Assembly (NCBI GenBank): GCA_036504975.1
Contig: DASXUF010000136.1
Location: forward strand, 1-33,801
DNA: 33,801 nucleotides
From: Candidatus Binatia bacterium
GTDB lineage: Bacteria > Desulfobacterota > Binatia > UBA9968
Reading direction: 5' to 3'
Below, piece after piece: positions 13,741 through 23,355 of the stretch; the first letter of the stretch is position 1, and each line of letters opens with the position of its first letter. The notes beneath the pieces were generated by a model. It did no database searches and was not told the DNA's origin. It saw only the letters and a program-made list of their open reading frames with translations. Position numbers and translations under genes: made by a program.

Positions 13741-14112
13741 ATGCCCACGATCAGTCAACTGGTTCGGGACGGTAGAGAAAAGCAGCGGGGAAAAAACACC
13801 GCGCCTGCGCTCCAGGGGTGTCCGCAAAAACGGGGCGTGTGCATCCGCGTTTATACCACGACGCCGAAGAAGCCGAATTCCGCGCTGCGCAAGGTCGCGC
13901 GCGTCCGTCTCACGAACGGCATCGAGGTGACGTCCTACATCCCCGGCGTCGGCCACAACCTGCAGGAGCACTCGGTGGTCTTGATTCGCGGCGGCCGGGT
14001 GAAGGATCTTCCCGGCGTCAGGTATCACATCATCCGCGGGACGTTGGATTCGATCGGAGTCCAGGAGCGCCGTCAAAGCCGGTCCAAATACGGCGCGAAG
14101 AAACCGAAGTAA
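13741..14112 (+). CDS. rpsL: 30S ribosomal protein S12
   Basis: S12 sits at the decoding centre and controls accuracy. The start MPTISQLVR is the conserved one; an in-frame GTG at 13720 would add seven unlikely residues. The loops [10 protein letters not shown] (42-51) and [10 protein letters not shown] keep the lysines whose change gives streptomycin resistance, so this is the sensitive type. Asp89, the residue methylthiolated by RimO in E. coli, is present. Length 123 aa. rpsG follows after 5 bases. Confidence 0.98.
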   Translation: MPTISQLVRDGREKQRGKNTAPALQGCPQKRGVCIRVYTTTPKKPNSALRKVARVRLTNGIEVTSYIPGVGHNLQEHSVVLIRGGRVKDLPGVRYHIIRGTLDSIGVQERRQSRSKYGAKKPK

Positions 14113-14117
14113 AGAAT

Positions 14118-14588
14118 ATGCCGCGCAAAGGCGAAGTCAAGAAAAGAGAGGGGCTGCCGGATCCGAAATACGGCGACAAGCAGGTAGCCAAATTTATCAA
14201 CACGCTCATGACGAGAGGAAAAAAGAGCGTCGCGGAGGGCATCTTTTATCGCTCGCTCGATCTTGTCGGAAACAAGATCAAGGAGGATTCGCTGGCCGTC
14301 TTCAAACGCGCGCTGGAGAACGCCAAGCCGACGGTGGAAGTGCGCTCGCGCCGCGTCGGCGGCGCGACGTATCAAGTGCCGGTCGAAGTCAGGCCGCAAA
14401 GGCGGCTGTCGCTCGGCATGCGCTGGCTGGTCCAATCGGCTTCCGGGCGCGAAGGAAAGTCCATGGAAGAAAAACTGGCCGCGGAACTGATGGATGCGGC
14501 CAACAATCGCGGCGGCGCGATCAAGAAAAAAGAAGATACGCATCGGATGGCGGAGGCCAACCGGGCCTTTGCCCATTATCGCTGGTAG
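14118..14588 (+). CDS. rpsG: 30S ribosomal protein S7
   Basis: S7 nucleates assembly of the 30S head and represses str-operon translation in E. coli. The start [11 protein letters not shown] is the conserved N terminus, and the 156-aa length is normal for the short form. Conserved segments include [18 protein letters not shown] and YQVPVEVRP. Only 5 bases separate it from rpsL. An intrinsic terminator lies just after the stop. Confidence 0.98.
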   Translation: MPRKGEVKKREGLPDPKYGDKQVAKFINTLMTRGKKSVAEGIFYRSLDLVGNKIKEDSLAVFKRALENAKPTVEVRSRRVGGATYQVPVEVRPQRRLSLGMRWLVQSASGREGKSMEEKLAAELMDAANNRGGAIKKKEDTHRMAEANRAFAHYRW

Positions 14589-14610
14589 TTAGTTAGGAGG
14601 GTTCCAGATA

Positions 14611-14638
14611 GGAGGCGGGTCGACCGCCTTCTTTTTTT
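14611..14638 (+). terminator. Intrinsic terminator or attenuator between rpsG and fusA
   Basis: GGAGGCGG (14611-14618) pairs with CCGCCTTC (14624-14631) through 8 bp including one G-U, with a GTCGA loop. Seven T residues follow directly (14632-14638). This is the standard Rho-independent form, only 13 bases before the fusA ATG. It should reduce or regulate read-through from rpsL-rpsG into fusA and the S10 genes. An AGGAGG at 14610-14615 overlaps the left arm. Confidence 0.8.
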
Positions 14639-14651
14639 CCGGAATGTTGAA

Positions 14652-16754
14652 ATGGCAAGAACGTCTCCACTAGACAAGACCCGCAACATCGGCATCATGG
14701 CGCATATCGACGCGGGCAAAACCACGACGACGGAGAGGATTCTCTACTACACGGGAATCAACTACAAGATCGGCGAGGTGCACGAAGGCACCGCGACCAT
14801 GGACTGGATGGTGCAGGAGCAGGAGCGGGGGATTACAATCACGTCGGCGGCCACGACTTGTTTCTGGCGCGATCACCGCATCAATATTATCGACACGCCC
14901 GGCCACGTCGATTTCACCATCGAGGTCGAAAGGTCGCTCCGCGTTCTCGACGGCGCCGTGGCGGTTTTCTGCTCGGTCGGCGGCGTCGAGCCGCAGACCG
15001 AAACCGTATGGCGGCAGGCGGACAAGTACCGCGTGCCGCGAATCGCTTTCATCAACAAGATGGACCGGGTCGGGGCGGATTTTTTCCGCACGCTCAAGAT
15101 GATCCAGGACCGTCTCGGCGCGCGCGCCGTGCCGGTTCAACTGCCCATAGGCGCGGAGGACCGGTTCGCCGGCGTCGTAGACCTGGTGCAAATGAAGGCC
15201 ATTCTGTGGGAAGAGGAGAGTCTGGGCGCCAAGTTCCGCGTCGAGGCGATCCCCGAGGAGCTGGCGGCACAGGCTAAAGAGTACCGGGAAAAGTTATTGG
15301 AGGCGGCGGCGGACGGCGACGAATCGGTGATGGAAAAATATTTGGAGGGGAAGGAAATCACCGAGGGCGAGATTCGCCGGGCGATCCGCAAGGGCGGTAT
15401 CGCCATGAAGTTCGTCCCGGTCCTATGCGGCGCGGCATTCAAGAACAAGGGCGTGCAGCCGCTGCTCGACGCCGTCGTCGATTACCTGCCTTCTCCGGTC
15501 GATATCCCGCCGGTCCGCGGCAAGAATCCGAACACCCAACAAGAAGAGGAGCGGCCCGCGAGCGACGACGCGCCGTTTTCGGCCCTGGCCTTCAAGATCA
15601 TGACCGATCCTTACGTCGGCACCTTGACCTTTTTCCGCGTCTACTCGGGCGCGCTGTTCTCGGGGTCGAGCGTCTATAACCCGGCCAAGAGCAGGCGGGA
15701 GAGAATCGGTCGCCTGTTAAAAATGCACGCCAACAAGAGAGAGGAAATCAAAGAGGTTTACGCCGGGGACATTGCCGCCGCCGTGGGCCTGAAGAATGCC
15801 GCCACCGGGGACACCCTATGTGACGAAGACAAGCCGATCATTCTCGAAGCGATCGAATTCCCCGAGCCGGTCATTTCGATCGCCATCGAGCCGAAGAGCA
15901 AGGCCGATCAGGAAAAGCTCGGGCTCTCGTTGCAGAAGCTGGCGACGGAAGACCCGTCGTTCAGAGTCCGTACCGACGAAGAAACCGGCCAGACGATTAT
16001 TTCCGGCATGGGCGAGCTCCATCTTGAGATCATCGTCGACCGGCTGGTGCGCGAATTCAACGTCGGCGCCAACGTCGGCAAACCTCAAGTCGCCTACAAA
16101 GAGACGATTCGGAAGAAGGTCGAGCAGGAAGGCAAGTTTATTCGCCAAACCGGCGGCCGCGGTCAATATGGCCACGTATATATCACGGTGGAGCCGCTGC
16201 CGCCGGCAAAGGGATTTGAGTTCGTCGACGCAGTCAAGGGTGGACGCATTCCCAGGGAATACATTCCGGCGGTCGAGAAAGGCATTCGTGAGGCGCTCGA
16301 TAACGGGCCGCTGGCAGGCTATCCGGTCGTCGATGTCAAAGTGACGCTGTTCGACGGTAGCTATCACGACGTCGATTCATCGGAGATCGCGTTCAAGATC
16401 GCCGGCTCGATGGCCTTCAAGGAAGCGGCGCGGAAAGCCTCGCCGGTCTTACTGGAGCCCATCATGTCCGTCGAAGTGGTGACCCCCGAGGAGTTTATGG
16501 GCGAGGTCATCGGGAACATCAGCTCGCGGCGCGGTAAAGTTCTCGGCATGGATTCGCGGGCCGCGGCTCAGATTATCCAGGCACAGGTTCCCCTGGCCCA
16601 GATGTTCGGTTACGCGACGGATGTCCGCTCCATGACACAGGGCAGAGCGACTTACACGATGCAGTTTTCTCATTACGAGCCGGTTCCTGCGGCGATTGCC
16701 GAAGAGATTAGCGCCAAAGCCGGGAACCCGATGGAACAGAAAAAGGCCATATGA
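14652..16754 (+). CDS. fusA: Elongation factor G
   Basis: GTPase that drives translocation and, with RRF, ribosome recycling. At 700 aa it is full length. Motifs are AHIDAGKT (17-24), DTPGH (81-85) and NKMD (135-138). Domain IV contains [11 protein letters not shown], and the C-terminal domain ends with a [15 protein letters not shown] segment. The ATG has only a weak GGAA upstream and lies just after a terminator hairpin. Its stop overlaps the rpsJ start by 4 bases (ATGA); the usual tuf gene at this place is missing. Confidence 0.99.
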   Translation: MARTSPLDKTRNIGIMAHIDAGKTTTTERILYYTGINYKIGEVHEGTATMDWMVQEQERGITITSAATTCFWRDHRINIIDTPGHVDFTIEVERSLRVLDGAVAVFCSVGGVEPQTETVWRQADKYRVPRIAFINKMDRVGADFFRTLKMIQDRLGARAVPVQLPIGAEDRFAGVVDLVQMKAILWEEESLGAKFRVEAIPEELAAQAKEYREKLLEAAADGDESVMEKYLEGKEITEGEIRRAIRKGGIAMKFVPVLCGAAFKNKGVQPLLDAVVDYLPSPVDIPPVRGKNPNTQQEEERPASDDAPFSALAFKIMTDPYVGTLTFFRVYSGALFSGSSVYNPAKSRRERIGRLLKMHANKREEIKEVYAGDIAAAVGLKNAATGDTLCDEDKPIILEAIEFPEPVISIAIEPKSKADQEKLGLSLQKLATEDPSFRVRTDEETGQTIISGMGELHLEIIVDRLVREFNVGANVGKPQVAYKETIRKKVEQEGKFIRQTGGRGQYGHVYITVEPLPPAKGFEFVDAVKGGRIPREYIPAVEKGIREALDNGPLAGYPVVDVKVTLFDGSYHDVDSSEIAFKIAGSMAFKEAARKASPVLLEPIMSVEVVTPEEFMGEVIGNISSRRGKVLGMDSRAAAQIIQAQVPLAQMFGYATDVRSMTQGRATYTMQFSHYEPVPAAIAEEISAKAGNPMEQKKAI

Positions 16755-17059
16755 ACGAAAAGATCCGCATCCGCCTGAAGGCCTACGACCATCGCGTGCT
16801 CGACCAATCGGTGGGGGAAATCGTCGAGACCGTGCGCCGCACCGGCGGGCGCGTGGCGGGACCGATCCCGCTGCCGACGCGGATCGAGCGATTCACCGTG
16901 AATCGCTCGCCGCACGTGGATAAAAAATCGCGCGAGCAGTTCGAGATCCGCACGCACAAGCGGCTGCTCGACATTCTCGAACCGACGCAGCAAACGATCG
17001 ATGCCCTCGGAAAACTGGACCTGGCGGCGGGTGTGGACGTTGAAATTAAATTGCAATGA
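16751..17059 (+). CDS. rpsJ: 30S ribosomal protein S10 (NusE)
   Basis: S10 belongs to the 30S head and also partners NusB and NusG in antitermination. The 102-aa sequence has [16 protein letters not shown] at the start and the conserved [17 protein letters not shown] loop. It overlaps fusA and rplC by 4 bases at each end (ATGA), implying tight translational coupling. With fusA directly before it, the str and S10 operons are physically merged. Confidence 0.98.
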   Translation: MNEKIRIRLKAYDHRVLDQSVGEIVETVRRTGGRVAGPIPLPTRIERFTVNRSPHVDKKSREQFEIRTHKRLLDILEPTQQTIDALGKLDLAAGVDVEIKLQ

Positions 17060-17694
17060 CAGGTTTGATCGGCAAGAAAATCGGCATGACGCAGGTGTTC
17101 GGCGCCGACGGGACCGTGGTGCCCGTAACGGTGATCCAAACCGGGCCTTGCGTCGTCGTGCAGAAAAAAGAAGCGGCCAAGGACGGCTACAACGCGCTGC
17201 AGATCGGCTTCGGCAGCCGCAAAGCGCAGCGCGTGAACAAGCCCGAACAAGGGCATTTTACCAAGGCGGGAAAGGGCGCATTCGAAGTGCTGCGGGAGTT
17301 TCGCACGGATAAGGCCGCCGAATACGAGCTCGGCCAGGAGATCAAGGTCGCCGATCTCTTCAAAACGGGAGACCGCGTGGACGTCGCCGGAATCAGCAAG
17401 GGCAGAGGTTTTGCCGGAGTGATCAAGCGCTGGAGCTTTGCCGGATTTCCCGGTTCGCACGGCACGCACGAGTACTTTCGTCACGGCGGGTCGATCGGCA
17501 ATCGATCCTATCCGGGCCGCGTCTTTAAAGGAAAAAGAATGGCGGGCCATTGGGGCGATGAGCGGGTGTCGGTGCAAAATCTCGAGATCGTCGAGGTGCG
17601 CGCCGCCGACAATCTACTGCTGATCAAAGGCTCCGTGCCCGGCGCCCAGCGAGGAGTGCTGGTCATTCACCAGGCGGTGAAAGGCCGTAAGTAA
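17056..17694 (+). CDS. rplC: 50S ribosomal protein L3
   Basis: Early-assembly large-subunit protein that reaches the peptidyl-transferase centre. The 212-aa protein starts [15 protein letters not shown], the family signature, and has the central loop with [20 protein letters not shown]. It overlaps rpsJ by 4 bases and is followed by rplD after 3 bases. Nothing unusual is seen. Confidence 0.98.
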   Translation: MTGLIGKKIGMTQVFGADGTVVPVTVIQTGPCVVVQKKEAAKDGYNALQIGFGSRKAQRVNKPEQGHFTKAGKGAFEVLREFRTDKAAEYELGQEIKVADLFKTGDRVDVAGISKGRGFAGVIKRWSFAGFPGSHGTHEYFRHGGSIGNRSYPGRVFKGKRMAGHWGDERVSVQNLEIVEVRAADNLLLIKGSVPGAQRGVLVIHQAVKGRK

Positions 17695-17697
17695 GAC

Positions 17698-18294
17698 ATG
17701 GCTGCCGAAGTCGTTCATCCCAAGCTCAACGAGGAAATTTTCGGCGCTGCCTTGCGTCCGCATCTCTTGCATCAGGCGGTCGTCATGCAGCTCAACAACC
17801 GGCGCGCCGGCACGGCCGCGACCAAGAGCAAGGGGTTCGTGCGCGGCGGCGGCAAGAAGCCGTGGAAGCAGAAAGGCACCGGCAGGGCCCGCGCCGGCAG
17901 CATCCGGTCGCCGCTATGGGTGGGAGGCGGGACGATATTCGGGCCGACGCCGAGGGATTTTTCATACCGCATGCCGAAGAAGGCGCGGCGCGAAGCGCTG
18001 CTGTCGGCTCTGAGCTTAAAGCGCAAGGAAGACAAGATCATCGTGTTGAATGCGCTTGAGATCGCGGAAATCAAAACCAAGTTGATGCGCCGGATGCTCG
18101 ACGAGCTTCAGGTGAAAAGCGCGCTGATTATTCTGCCCGAAGGGGATGACAAAGTCGCGCTCTCGGTCAGGAACCTGCCAAACGTCAAGGCGCTCCGCGT
18201 CGATGGGCTCAACGTCTATGACCTGCTTCGCTATGAGCACCTGATTATGACGGAGCAGGCGCTGCGAGCGATCGAGGAAAGGCTCGCGGCATGA
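17698..18294 (+). CDS. rplD: 50S ribosomal protein L4
   Basis: L4 lines the peptide exit tunnel with L22 and represses the S10 operon in E. coli. The 198-aa sequence has the tunnel loop RGGGKKPWKQKGTGRARAGS with the family's Arg/Gly/Lys pattern, then the Rossmann-like globular domain. Its stop overlaps the rplW ATG by 4 bases. No long S10 leader of the enterobacterial type lies upstream of rpsJ, so L4 autoregulation of that kind is doubtful here. Confidence 0.97.
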   Translation: MAAEVVHPKLNEEIFGAALRPHLLHQAVVMQLNNRRAGTAATKSKGFVRGGGKKPWKQKGTGRARAGSIRSPLWVGGGTIFGPTPRDFSYRMPKKARREALLSALSLKRKEDKIIVLNALEIAEIKTKLMRRMLDELQVKSALIILPEGDDKVALSVRNLPNVKALRVDGLNVYDLLRYEHLIMTEQALRAIEERLAA

Positions 18295-18581
18295 GAACCT
18301 ATCAAGAAATCATCCAGGCGCCGCTCGTGACCGAGAAAGGCAGCGTGCTTTCCGAGAAGAACAATCAGGTTTTATTCCGCGTGCGCTCCGACGCCAACAA
18401 GATCGAGGTCAAGCAGGCGATCGAATCTTTGTTCAAAGTAAAAGTCTTGAACGTTCGGATGGCCCGATATCTCGGGAAAATGCGCCGCGTGGGCAGAAAC
18501 TCGGGACGGTTGCCGCAGTGGAAGAAAGCTTATGTGACTCTGAAAGAAGGGGACAAGATCGACTTTTTCGGCGCGGCATAG
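18291..18581 (+). CDS. rplW: 50S ribosomal protein L23
   Basis: L23 sits at the tunnel exit and is the docking site for trigger factor and SRP. The 96-aa sequence has APLVTEKGSVL near the N terminus and the segment VKVLNVRMARYLGK. Overlaps rplD by 4 bases; rplB starts 12 bases later. Normal length and no odd features. Confidence 0.97.
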   Translation: MRTYQEIIQAPLVTEKGSVLSEKNNQVLFRVRSDANKIEVKQAIESLFKVKVLNVRMARYLGKMRRVGRNSGRLPQWKKAYVTLKEGDKIDFFGAA

Positions 18582-18593
18582 AAATCGAAGACA

Positions 18594-19421
18594 ATGGCTA
18601 TTAAAACTTACAATCCGACTTCCCACGGCATGCGCTTCAGGACCGGGCTCGGCTTCGAGGAGATCACCAAAAACAAGCCCGAGAAGAGCCTGATCCGTCC
18701 TCTCAAGCGCAGCGGGGGCCGGAACAATTTGGGGCGGATCACCAGCGGTCATCGCGGCGGCGGGCATAAGCGCCTCTATCGGTTGATCGACTTCAAGCGC
18801 GACAAAAGGGATGTTCCCGCTCGCGTCGAAGCCGTCGAGTACGATCCCAACCGTTCGGCCCGGCTCGCGCTGCTCTGTTACGCCGACGGCGAGCGGCGCT
18901 ACATTCTCGCGCCCGACCAGCTCAAAGTGGGCGACGCGGTCATTTCCGGCGGCGAAGGCGTCGATATCAAGCCGGGTAATTCTCTCCCGCTCAAGTTTAT
19001 TCCCGTGGGCACGGTGATTCACAACATCGAGCTCAAGATCGGCAAGGGCGGCCAGATGGTGCGCAGCGCCGGCGCCGGCGCCCAGCTCATGGCCAAAGAA
19101 GCCGGCTATGCCCTCCTGAAGCTCCCTTCCGGAGAGCTTCGGAACGTGCTCGCGGAGTGCCGCGCCACGATCGGCCAGGTGGGAAACCTGGAGCAGGAAA
19201 ACATCTCGCTCGGAAAAGCGGGCCGCTCGCGTTGGCTGGGCAAGCGGCCGTGGTCGCGCGGCATCGCCAAAAACCCGGTCGATCATCCGCACGGCGGCGG
19301 CGAGGGCCGCTCCAAGGGGAATCATCCGATGACTCCATGGGGAAAGCCGACCAAGGGCTACAAGACGCGGAAGAATCACCAGTCGGATAAATATATCGTC
19401 AAACGCAGAGAGGCCAGGTAA
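18594..19421 (+). CDS. rplB: 50S ribosomal protein L2
   Basis: L2 is needed for subunit association and peptidyl transfer. The 275-aa protein carries the classic C-terminal motif [14 protein letters not shown], with the conserved histidine that corresponds to E. coli His229, followed by [12 protein letters not shown]. The N-terminal OB-fold starts [12 protein letters not shown]. It is separated from rpsS by 2 bases. Confidence 0.98.
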   Translation: MAIKTYNPTSHGMRFRTGLGFEEITKNKPEKSLIRPLKRSGGRNNLGRITSGHRGGGHKRLYRLIDFKRDKRDVPARVEAVEYDPNRSARLALLCYADGERRYILAPDQLKVGDAVISGGEGVDIKPGNSLPLKFIPVGTVIHNIELKIGKGGQMVRSAGAGAQLMAKEAGYALLKLPSGELRNVLAECRATIGQVGNLEQENISLGKAGRSRWLGKRPWSRGIAKNPVDHPHGGGEGRSKGNHPMTPWGKPTKGYKTRKNHQSDKYIVKRREAR

Positions 19422-19423
19422 CG

Positions 19424-19813
19424 ATGGCGCGCTCGGTTAAGAAAGGTCCTTTTATCGACGAGCACCTCAGGCGCAAGATCGAGGCGATGAACGGGTCGAA
19501 GGAAAAGCGGGTGGTGAAAACCTGGTCGCGGCGCTCGACCATAACTCCGGACATGGTCGGCCACACCATCGCCGTGCACAACGGGAGAAAATTCATTCCG
19601 GTTTTCGTTACGGAGAATATGGTCGGTCATAAGCTCGGCGAGTTTGCGCCCACGCGGACATTTTACATTCATTCGGGCGACCGCAAGGGAGAGGCCAAAG
19701 AAGGCGTCATCGGCGCGCCGCCCGCGGCGCCGGGAGCTCCAGGCGCGCCGGCTGCTGCTCCGGGGGCGGCCCCGAAACCGGCAGCGCCTCCTCCTCCTAA
19801 GGCGGGAGCCTAG
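19424..19813 (+). CDS. rpsS: 30S ribosomal protein S19 with Pro/Ala-rich C-terminal tail
   Basis: S19 binds 16S rRNA in the 30S head with S13. The core (1-96) is canonical, with [12 protein letters not shown] and [20 protein letters not shown]. Residues 97-129 form an unusual low-complexity tail made almost only of Ala, Pro, Gly and a few Lys. The usual length is about 90-95 aa. The frame stays open and the next gene starts only 5 bases after the stop, so the tail is probably real rather than a sequencing slip. Confidence 0.97.
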   Translation: MARSVKKGPFIDEHLRRKIEAMNGSKEKRVVKTWSRRSTITPDMVGHTIAVHNGRKFIPVFVTENMVGHKLGEFAPTRTFYIHSGDRKGEAKEGVIGAPPAAPGAPGAPAAAPGAAPKPAAPPPPKAGA

Positions 19814-19818
19814 CAGAG

Positions 19819-20160
19819 ATGGAAACGCGCGCTGTAACAAGATTCGTTCGTCTGTCGCCGCGGAAGGTCAGATTGGTGGTCGATCTGATCCGTGGAAAAG
19901 GAGTCGAAGAGGCGCTCAATACGCTTAAATTCGTGCCCAAGCGCGCGGCCGCGCTCGTGGCCAAGACGTTGAGGTCGGCGGTGGCCAATGCGGAAGGCAC
20001 GCAGAGCGTCGACGTGGACCGCCTCTACGTTAAGCGCGTGGAAGTCGGCGAAGGCGGCATGTGGAAGCGCTTCATGCCGCGCGCCATGGGGCGGGCGACG
20101 CGCGTGCGCAAGCGGCTCGCCCATATCACGGTCGTCGTCGACGAGAGGAGCGAATCCTGA
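19819..20160 (+). CDS. rplV: 50S ribosomal protein L22
   Basis: L22 lines the exit tunnel. The 113-aa sequence has [20 protein letters not shown] at the N terminus and the C-terminal beta-hairpin [20 protein letters not shown]. Its stop overlaps the rpsC start by 1 base (TGATG). No insertion or duplication is seen in the tunnel loop, where macrolide-resistance changes occur in other bacteria. Confidence 0.97.
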   Translation: METRAVTRFVRLSPRKVRLVVDLIRGKGVEEALNTLKFVPKRAAALVAKTLRSAVANAEGTQSVDVDRLYVKRVEVGEGGMWKRFMPRAMGRATRVRKRLAHITVVVDERSES

Positions 20161-20822
20161 TGGGTCAGAAGACGCATCCAAAATTATTTCGCATCGGGGT
20201 CATCGACTCCTGGGATTCCAAGTGGTTTGCGCGCCACGACTACGCGAAGCTCTTGCACGAGGATTTCAAGATCAAGAAATTTTTGAAGAGCCGGCTCTAT
20301 CACGCCGGGATTTCACGCATCGAGATCGAGAGCGCGGCGAACAAAGCGAAGATCAACATTCACACGGCGCGGCCGGGGATCGTGATCGGCAAGAAAGGCG
20401 CCGAGATCGAAAAGCTCAAAAAGGAGCTGTCGCAACTGACCGGGCGCGAGGTTTATTTGAACATCATCGAAGTGCGCCGGCCCGATCTCGACGCCCAGCT
20501 CGTGAGCGAAAACGTGGCGCTGCAGCTCGAGCGGCGGGTGGCGTTTCGCCGCGCCATGAAAGAGAGCGTCTCGCGCGCGATGAGAATGGGCGCGCAGGGC
20601 ATCAAGATTCAGTGCGCGGGGAGGTTGGGCGGCACCGAGATCGCGCGCACCGAGTGGTACCGCGAGGGCCGGGTTCCGCTGCACACGCTCAGGGCCGACA
20701 TCAGCTATGGCTTCGGCGAGTCTAAAACGACTTATGGAGTGATCGGCGTGAAAGTCTGGATCTTCCGCGGCGAAGTGCTGACCGAAGAGGAGCAGCAGCA
20801 GAAGACGGCGATGGGCGCCTAA
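20160..20822 (+). CDS. rpsC: 30S ribosomal protein S3
   Basis: S3 lies at the mRNA entry site and has helicase activity with S4 and S5. The chosen start gives [13 protein letters not shown], the conserved N terminus, 220 aa; a longer frame upstream overlaps rplV and is not used. The KH domain has [19 protein letters not shown], and the C-terminal domain has [20 protein letters not shown]. The start shares its A with the rplV stop. Confidence 0.98.
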   Translation: MGQKTHPKLFRIGVIDSWDSKWFARHDYAKLLHEDFKIKKFLKSRLYHAGISRIEIESAANKAKINIHTARPGIVIGKKGAEIEKLKKELSQLTGREVYLNIIEVRRPDLDAQLVSENVALQLERRVAFRRAMKESVSRAMRMGAQGIKIQCAGRLGGTEIARTEWYREGRVPLHTLRADISYGFGESKTTYGVIGVKVWIFRGEVLTEEEQQQKTAMGA

Positions 20823-20857
20823 TAGGCGTTAGGCGGTAGGCTGTAGGCGGTAGAAAG
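20823..20857. repeat. Direct heptad repeat tract between rpsC and rplP
   Basis: Five consecutive 7-bp units begin immediately after the rpsC stop, the first four being TAGGCNN variants and the fifth a degenerate TAGAAAG. The tract nearly fills the 45-base gap to the rplP ATG. The same word appears on the opposite strand (NNGCCTA) before secY at 25781-25808. Confidence 0.8.
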
Positions 20858-20867
20858 AACTTAAAAA

Positions 20868-21293
20868 ATGTTAGAGCCGAAGAAAGTAAAATACCGGAAG
20901 CAGCAGAAGGGGAGAAGGGCCGGCATGGCTCTCCGCGGCTCGACTCTCGCTTTCGGCGATTATGGGCTGAAGGCGCTCGAAAGAGGCTGGCTCGGCTCAC
21001 GCGAGATCGAGGCGGCCAGAATCGCCTTGACCCGTTATTTGAAGCGCGGCGGCAAGGTCTGGATTCGCATATTTCCCGACAAGCCGATCACCAAGAAACC
21101 CGCGGAAACGCGCATGGGAAAAGGCAAGGGCGCTCCGGAAGGTTGGGTGGCCGTAGTCAAGCCGGGAAGGATTCTCTACGAGATGGAAGGAGTGGAGCCG
21201 GGCCTGGCGCGGGAGGCGTTTCGTTTGGCCGCCCACAAGCTGTCGCTTCCCACGATGTTCGTGGAGCGGCGAGGCATAATCCATGGACGCTAA
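20868..21293 (+). CDS. rplP: 50S ribosomal protein L16
   Basis: L16 helps position A-site tRNA and forms the intersubunit-facing side of the large subunit. The 141-aa sequence starts [16 protein letters not shown] and has [21 protein letters not shown] and the C-terminal [12 protein letters not shown]. No clear Shine-Dalgarno is present between the heptad tract and the ATG. The rpmC start lies inside its last codons (11-base overlap). Confidence 0.97.
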   Translation: MLEPKKVKYRKQQKGRRAGMALRGSTLAFGDYGLKALERGWLGSREIEAARIALTRYLKRGGKVWIRIFPDKPITKKPAETRMGKGKGAPEGWVAVVKPGRILYEMEGVEPGLAREAFRLAAHKLSLPTMFVERRGIIHGR

Positions 21294-21486
21294 AGAACTG
21301 CGCGAGCTGGGCGACCAGGAGCTCGCGCAAAAACGAGTCGAGCTGAGAGAAGAGATTTTTCACCTGAAGCTCCGCCGCGCCACCGGCAGGCTGGAAAACT
21401 CGATGAAGCTCAGGCAGGACAGGCACGAGCTGGCGCGAGTCGAAACCATTTTACGAGAGAAAGCGCTCAAGGGCGGGAAAAAGTAG
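21283..21486 (+). CDS. rpmC: 50S ribosomal protein L29
   Basis: Small helical protein at the tunnel exit beside L23. The 67-aa sequence [14 protein letters not shown] leads to the conserved [14 protein letters not shown] segment. It overlaps rplP by 11 bases and abuts rpsQ with no gap, so its translation depends on that of rplP. Confidence 0.95.
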   Translation: MDAKELRELGDQELAQKRVELREEIFHLKLRRATGRLENSMKLRQDRHELARVETILREKALKGGKK

Positions 21487-21783
21487 ATGGAGCCGAGACG
21501 GATGCACAAAGAGCGCCAGGGAGTGGTGCTCAGCAATCGAATGCAGAAGACGGTCGTCGTTTCCGTGGAGCGAACGGTGCGGCATTCCAAGTACAAAAAA
21601 TATCTCAAGCGGCGCTCCAAAGTGAAGGCACACGACGAGAAAAGTGAGTGCCAGGTGGGGGACCGGGTGCTGATCGTCGAGACCCGGCCGCTCAGCCGCG
21701 ACAAACGTTGGCGCGTGAGCCGGATCCTGGAGCGGGGCGTGGCGGATGAAATCGTGGTGCCCGAAGCTTTGCCGTCGGTGTGA
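21487..21783 (+). CDS. rpsQ: 30S ribosomal protein S17
   Basis: Primary 16S rRNA-binding protein with an OB fold. The core has [20 protein letters not shown], then [22 protein letters not shown] in two conserved blocks. The ATG at 21487 abuts the rpmC stop; a second in-frame ATG at 21502 would give MHKERQGVV, closer to the usual N terminus, so the true start is uncertain. Length is 98 aa, or 93 from the second ATG. Confidence 0.95.
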   Translation: MEPRRMHKERQGVVLSNRMQKTVVVSVERTVRHSKYKKYLKRRSKVKAHDEKSECQVGDRVLIVETRPLSRDKRWRVSRILERGVADEIVVPEALPSV

Positions 21784-21805
21784 TCTTTCGTGGCAGGATC
21801 GATTT

Positions 21806-22174
21806 ATGATTCAGATGAGAACGGTGTTGGACGTGGCGGACAATTCGGGAGCGCGGAAGGTCCAGTGCATCAAGGTGCTCGGCGGCAGCAAGCGCAAGTA
21901 CGCCTCGGTGGGGGACATCATCGTGGTTTCCGTGAAAGAGGCGATTCCCAACGCCAAGGTGAAAAAAGGCGAGGTGATGAAGGCGGTGGTGGTGCGGACG
22001 GCGAAGGAGCTGGGCCGGTCCGACGGCAGTTACATACGGTTCGATACCAATTCCGCCGTGCTCATCGATAATCAGAAAGAGCCGATCGGGACGCGCATTT
22101 TCGGGCCGGTGGCGCGAGAGCTGAGGGCCAAGAAATTCATGAAGATTATTTCTCTTGCCCCCGAGGTTCTTTAA
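21806..22174 (+). CDS. rplN: 50S ribosomal protein L14
   Basis: L14 forms an intersubunit bridge and is the target of the silencing factor RsfS. The start [18 protein letters not shown] is the conserved N terminus and gives the standard 122 aa; the frame is open farther upstream but that would overlap rpsQ. Segments [16 protein letters not shown] and [13 protein letters not shown] are typical. Followed by a short heptad tract. Confidence 0.97.
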   Translation: MIQMRTVLDVADNSGARKVQCIKVLGGSKRKYASVGDIIVVSVKEAIPNAKVKKGEVMKAVVVRTAKELGRSDGSYIRFDTNSAVLIDNQKEPIGTRIFGPVARELRAKKFMKIISLAPEVL

Positions 22175-22176
22175 GA

Positions 22177-22197
22177 AGGCGCGAGGCGAGAGGCAAC
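22177..22197. repeat. Short heptad repeat between rplN and rplX
   Basis: Three consecutive 7-bp units of consensus AGGCNNN (for example AGGCGCG, AGGCGAG) start 2 bases after the rplN stop. No inverted half is present. It fills most of the 30-base gap. Short and possibly chance on its own, but it matches the period of the longer tracts in this window. Confidence 0.5.
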
Positions 22198-22204
22198 GGG
22201 GACT

Positions 22205-22516
22205 ATGCAGATTCGGAAAAACGACAGCGTGATGGTGATCGCCGGGAGGGAGCGGCGGAAGACCGGGAAAGTCCTCCGCGTCATTCCCAAGCGCCACGCC
22301 GCGATCATCGAGCGGATCAACCTGGTGAAGCGCCACGCACGCGCGCGCGGGCCGCAACAGCCCGGCGGCATCGTGGAAAAAGAGGCGCCGATCCCGCTGT
22401 CGAATCTCATGCTCATGTGCGATAAGTGCAACGCGCCGGTGCGCGTCGGCAGAAAAGTCATGGGCGACGACGAAAAGGCGCGCGTCTGCCGCCGCTGCGG
22501 AGACCCGATCGATTAA
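22205..22516 (+). CDS. rplX: 50S ribosomal protein L24 with C-terminal zinc ribbon
   Basis: L24 starts large-subunit assembly and lies near the tunnel exit. The N-terminal KOW part has [20 protein letters not shown]. The C-terminal part carries two CxxC pairs (C72, C75 and C95, C98), so a bound zinc is likely; many bacterial L24 proteins lack or vary this site. Length 103 aa. The next gap is occupied by a long heptad tract. Confidence 0.97.
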   Translation: MQIRKNDSVMVIAGRERRKTGKVLRVIPKRHAAIIERINLVKRHARARGPQQPGGIVEKEAPIPLSNLMLMCDKCNAPVRVGRKVMGDDEKARVCRRCGDPID

Positions 22517-22590
22517 GTTTCGAGTTCCGGGTTGCGAGTTCCGAGTTCCCCTCCCAACCCGAGACCCGAAACGCGAGACCCGAAACCAAA
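22517..22590. repeat. Inverted heptad repeat tract between rplX and rplE
   Basis: It starts on the base after the rplX stop. Left units follow GTTNCGR (for example GTTTCGA, GTTCCGG; 22517-22551). A TCCC spacer (22552-22555) follows, then right units of consensus RACCCGA (22556-22590). The halves are imperfect inverted repeats; within most 7-base blocks five positions can pair. It ends 3 bases before the rplE ATG, with no Shine-Dalgarno in between. The word is related to that before rplQ. Confidence 0.85.
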
Positions 22591-22593
22591 TTT

Positions 22594-23136
22594 ATGAACG
22601 CTCGGCTGCAAAAGAAATTTAATGAAGAAGTGATTCCGGCGATGATGAAGGAGTTCGGCTACAAGAACACTCTTCAGGTGCCGCGTCTGGAGCGGATCAC
22701 GCTCAACATGGCTCTCAGCGAGGCAGTGCAAAACGTCAAGGTCCTCGACGCGGCGGCGGCGGAGCTGATGGCGATCACCGGGCAAAAGCCGGTGATCACC
22801 CGCGCCAAGAAGGCGATCGCCAACTTCAAGCTGCGCCAGGGGGTGCCGATCGGCTGCATGGTCACGCTCCGGCGCGACCGGATGTATGAGTTCTTGGACC
22901 GGTTTATTCACGCGGCGCTGCCGCGCGTGCGCGACTTCAAGGGAATCCCGGGCAAGTCCTTCGACGGCCGCGGCAACTACTCTCTCGGTCTTCGCGATCA
23001 AATTATTTTTCCCGAGATCGTCGCCGACAAGGTCGATAAGTCGCGCGGGCTGACGGTTTCGATCGTCACCACGGCGAAAACGGACGAGGAAGGCAAAGCG
23101 CTCCTCAAGCACTTGGGGATGCCGTTCGCCGCTTAG
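22594..23136 (+). CDS. rplE: 50S ribosomal protein L5
   Basis: L5 binds 5S rRNA in the central protuberance. The chosen ATG gives [18 protein letters not shown], 180 aa, the standard L5 length and N terminus; a longer frame upstream only reads through the repeat tract. Typical segments are [18 protein letters not shown] and [18 protein letters not shown]. No Shine-Dalgarno is visible before the ATG; coupling to rplX would have to cross the repeat. Confidence 0.97.
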   Translation: MNARLQKKFNEEVIPAMMKEFGYKNTLQVPRLERITLNMALSEAVQNVKVLDAAAAELMAITGQKPVITRAKKAIANFKLRQGVPIGCMVTLRRDRMYEFLDRFIHAALPRVRDFKGIPGKSFDGRGNYSLGLRDQIIFPEIVADKVDKSRGLTVSIVTTAKTDEEGKALLKHLGMPFAA

Positions 23137-23153
23137 GCGCGGGAGGAAAACCA

Positions 23154-23339
23154 TTGGCTAAGACGTGTCTTCGAATCAAGGCGGAACGGCCGAATAAGTT
23201 TAAGGTCAGACAATACAATCGCTGTCCGCTCTGCGGGCGCGCGCGGGCCTTTTTCCGCCGCTTCCGCATGTGCCGGATCTGCCTCAGGGACAATGCCAGG
23301 AAGGGGCAGATCCCCGGCCTGATCAAGGCGAGCTGGTAG
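23154..23339 (+). CDS. rpsN: 30S ribosomal protein S14, zinc-binding type (type Z)
   Basis: Short S14 of the 30S head. Translation starts at TTG, with GGGAGG 8 bases upstream deciding it. The 61-aa protein has C24, C27, C40 and C43, the zinc ribbon of the short form; the longer zinc-free S14 is about 100 aa. A zinc-free paralogue, if any, would be elsewhere. rpsH follows after 16 bases. Confidence 0.96.
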   Translation: MAKTCLRIKAERPNKFKVRQYNRCPLCGRARAFFRRFRMCRICLRDNARKGQIPGLIKASW

Positions 23340-23355
23340 CCGTTCGGGAGAGAAC

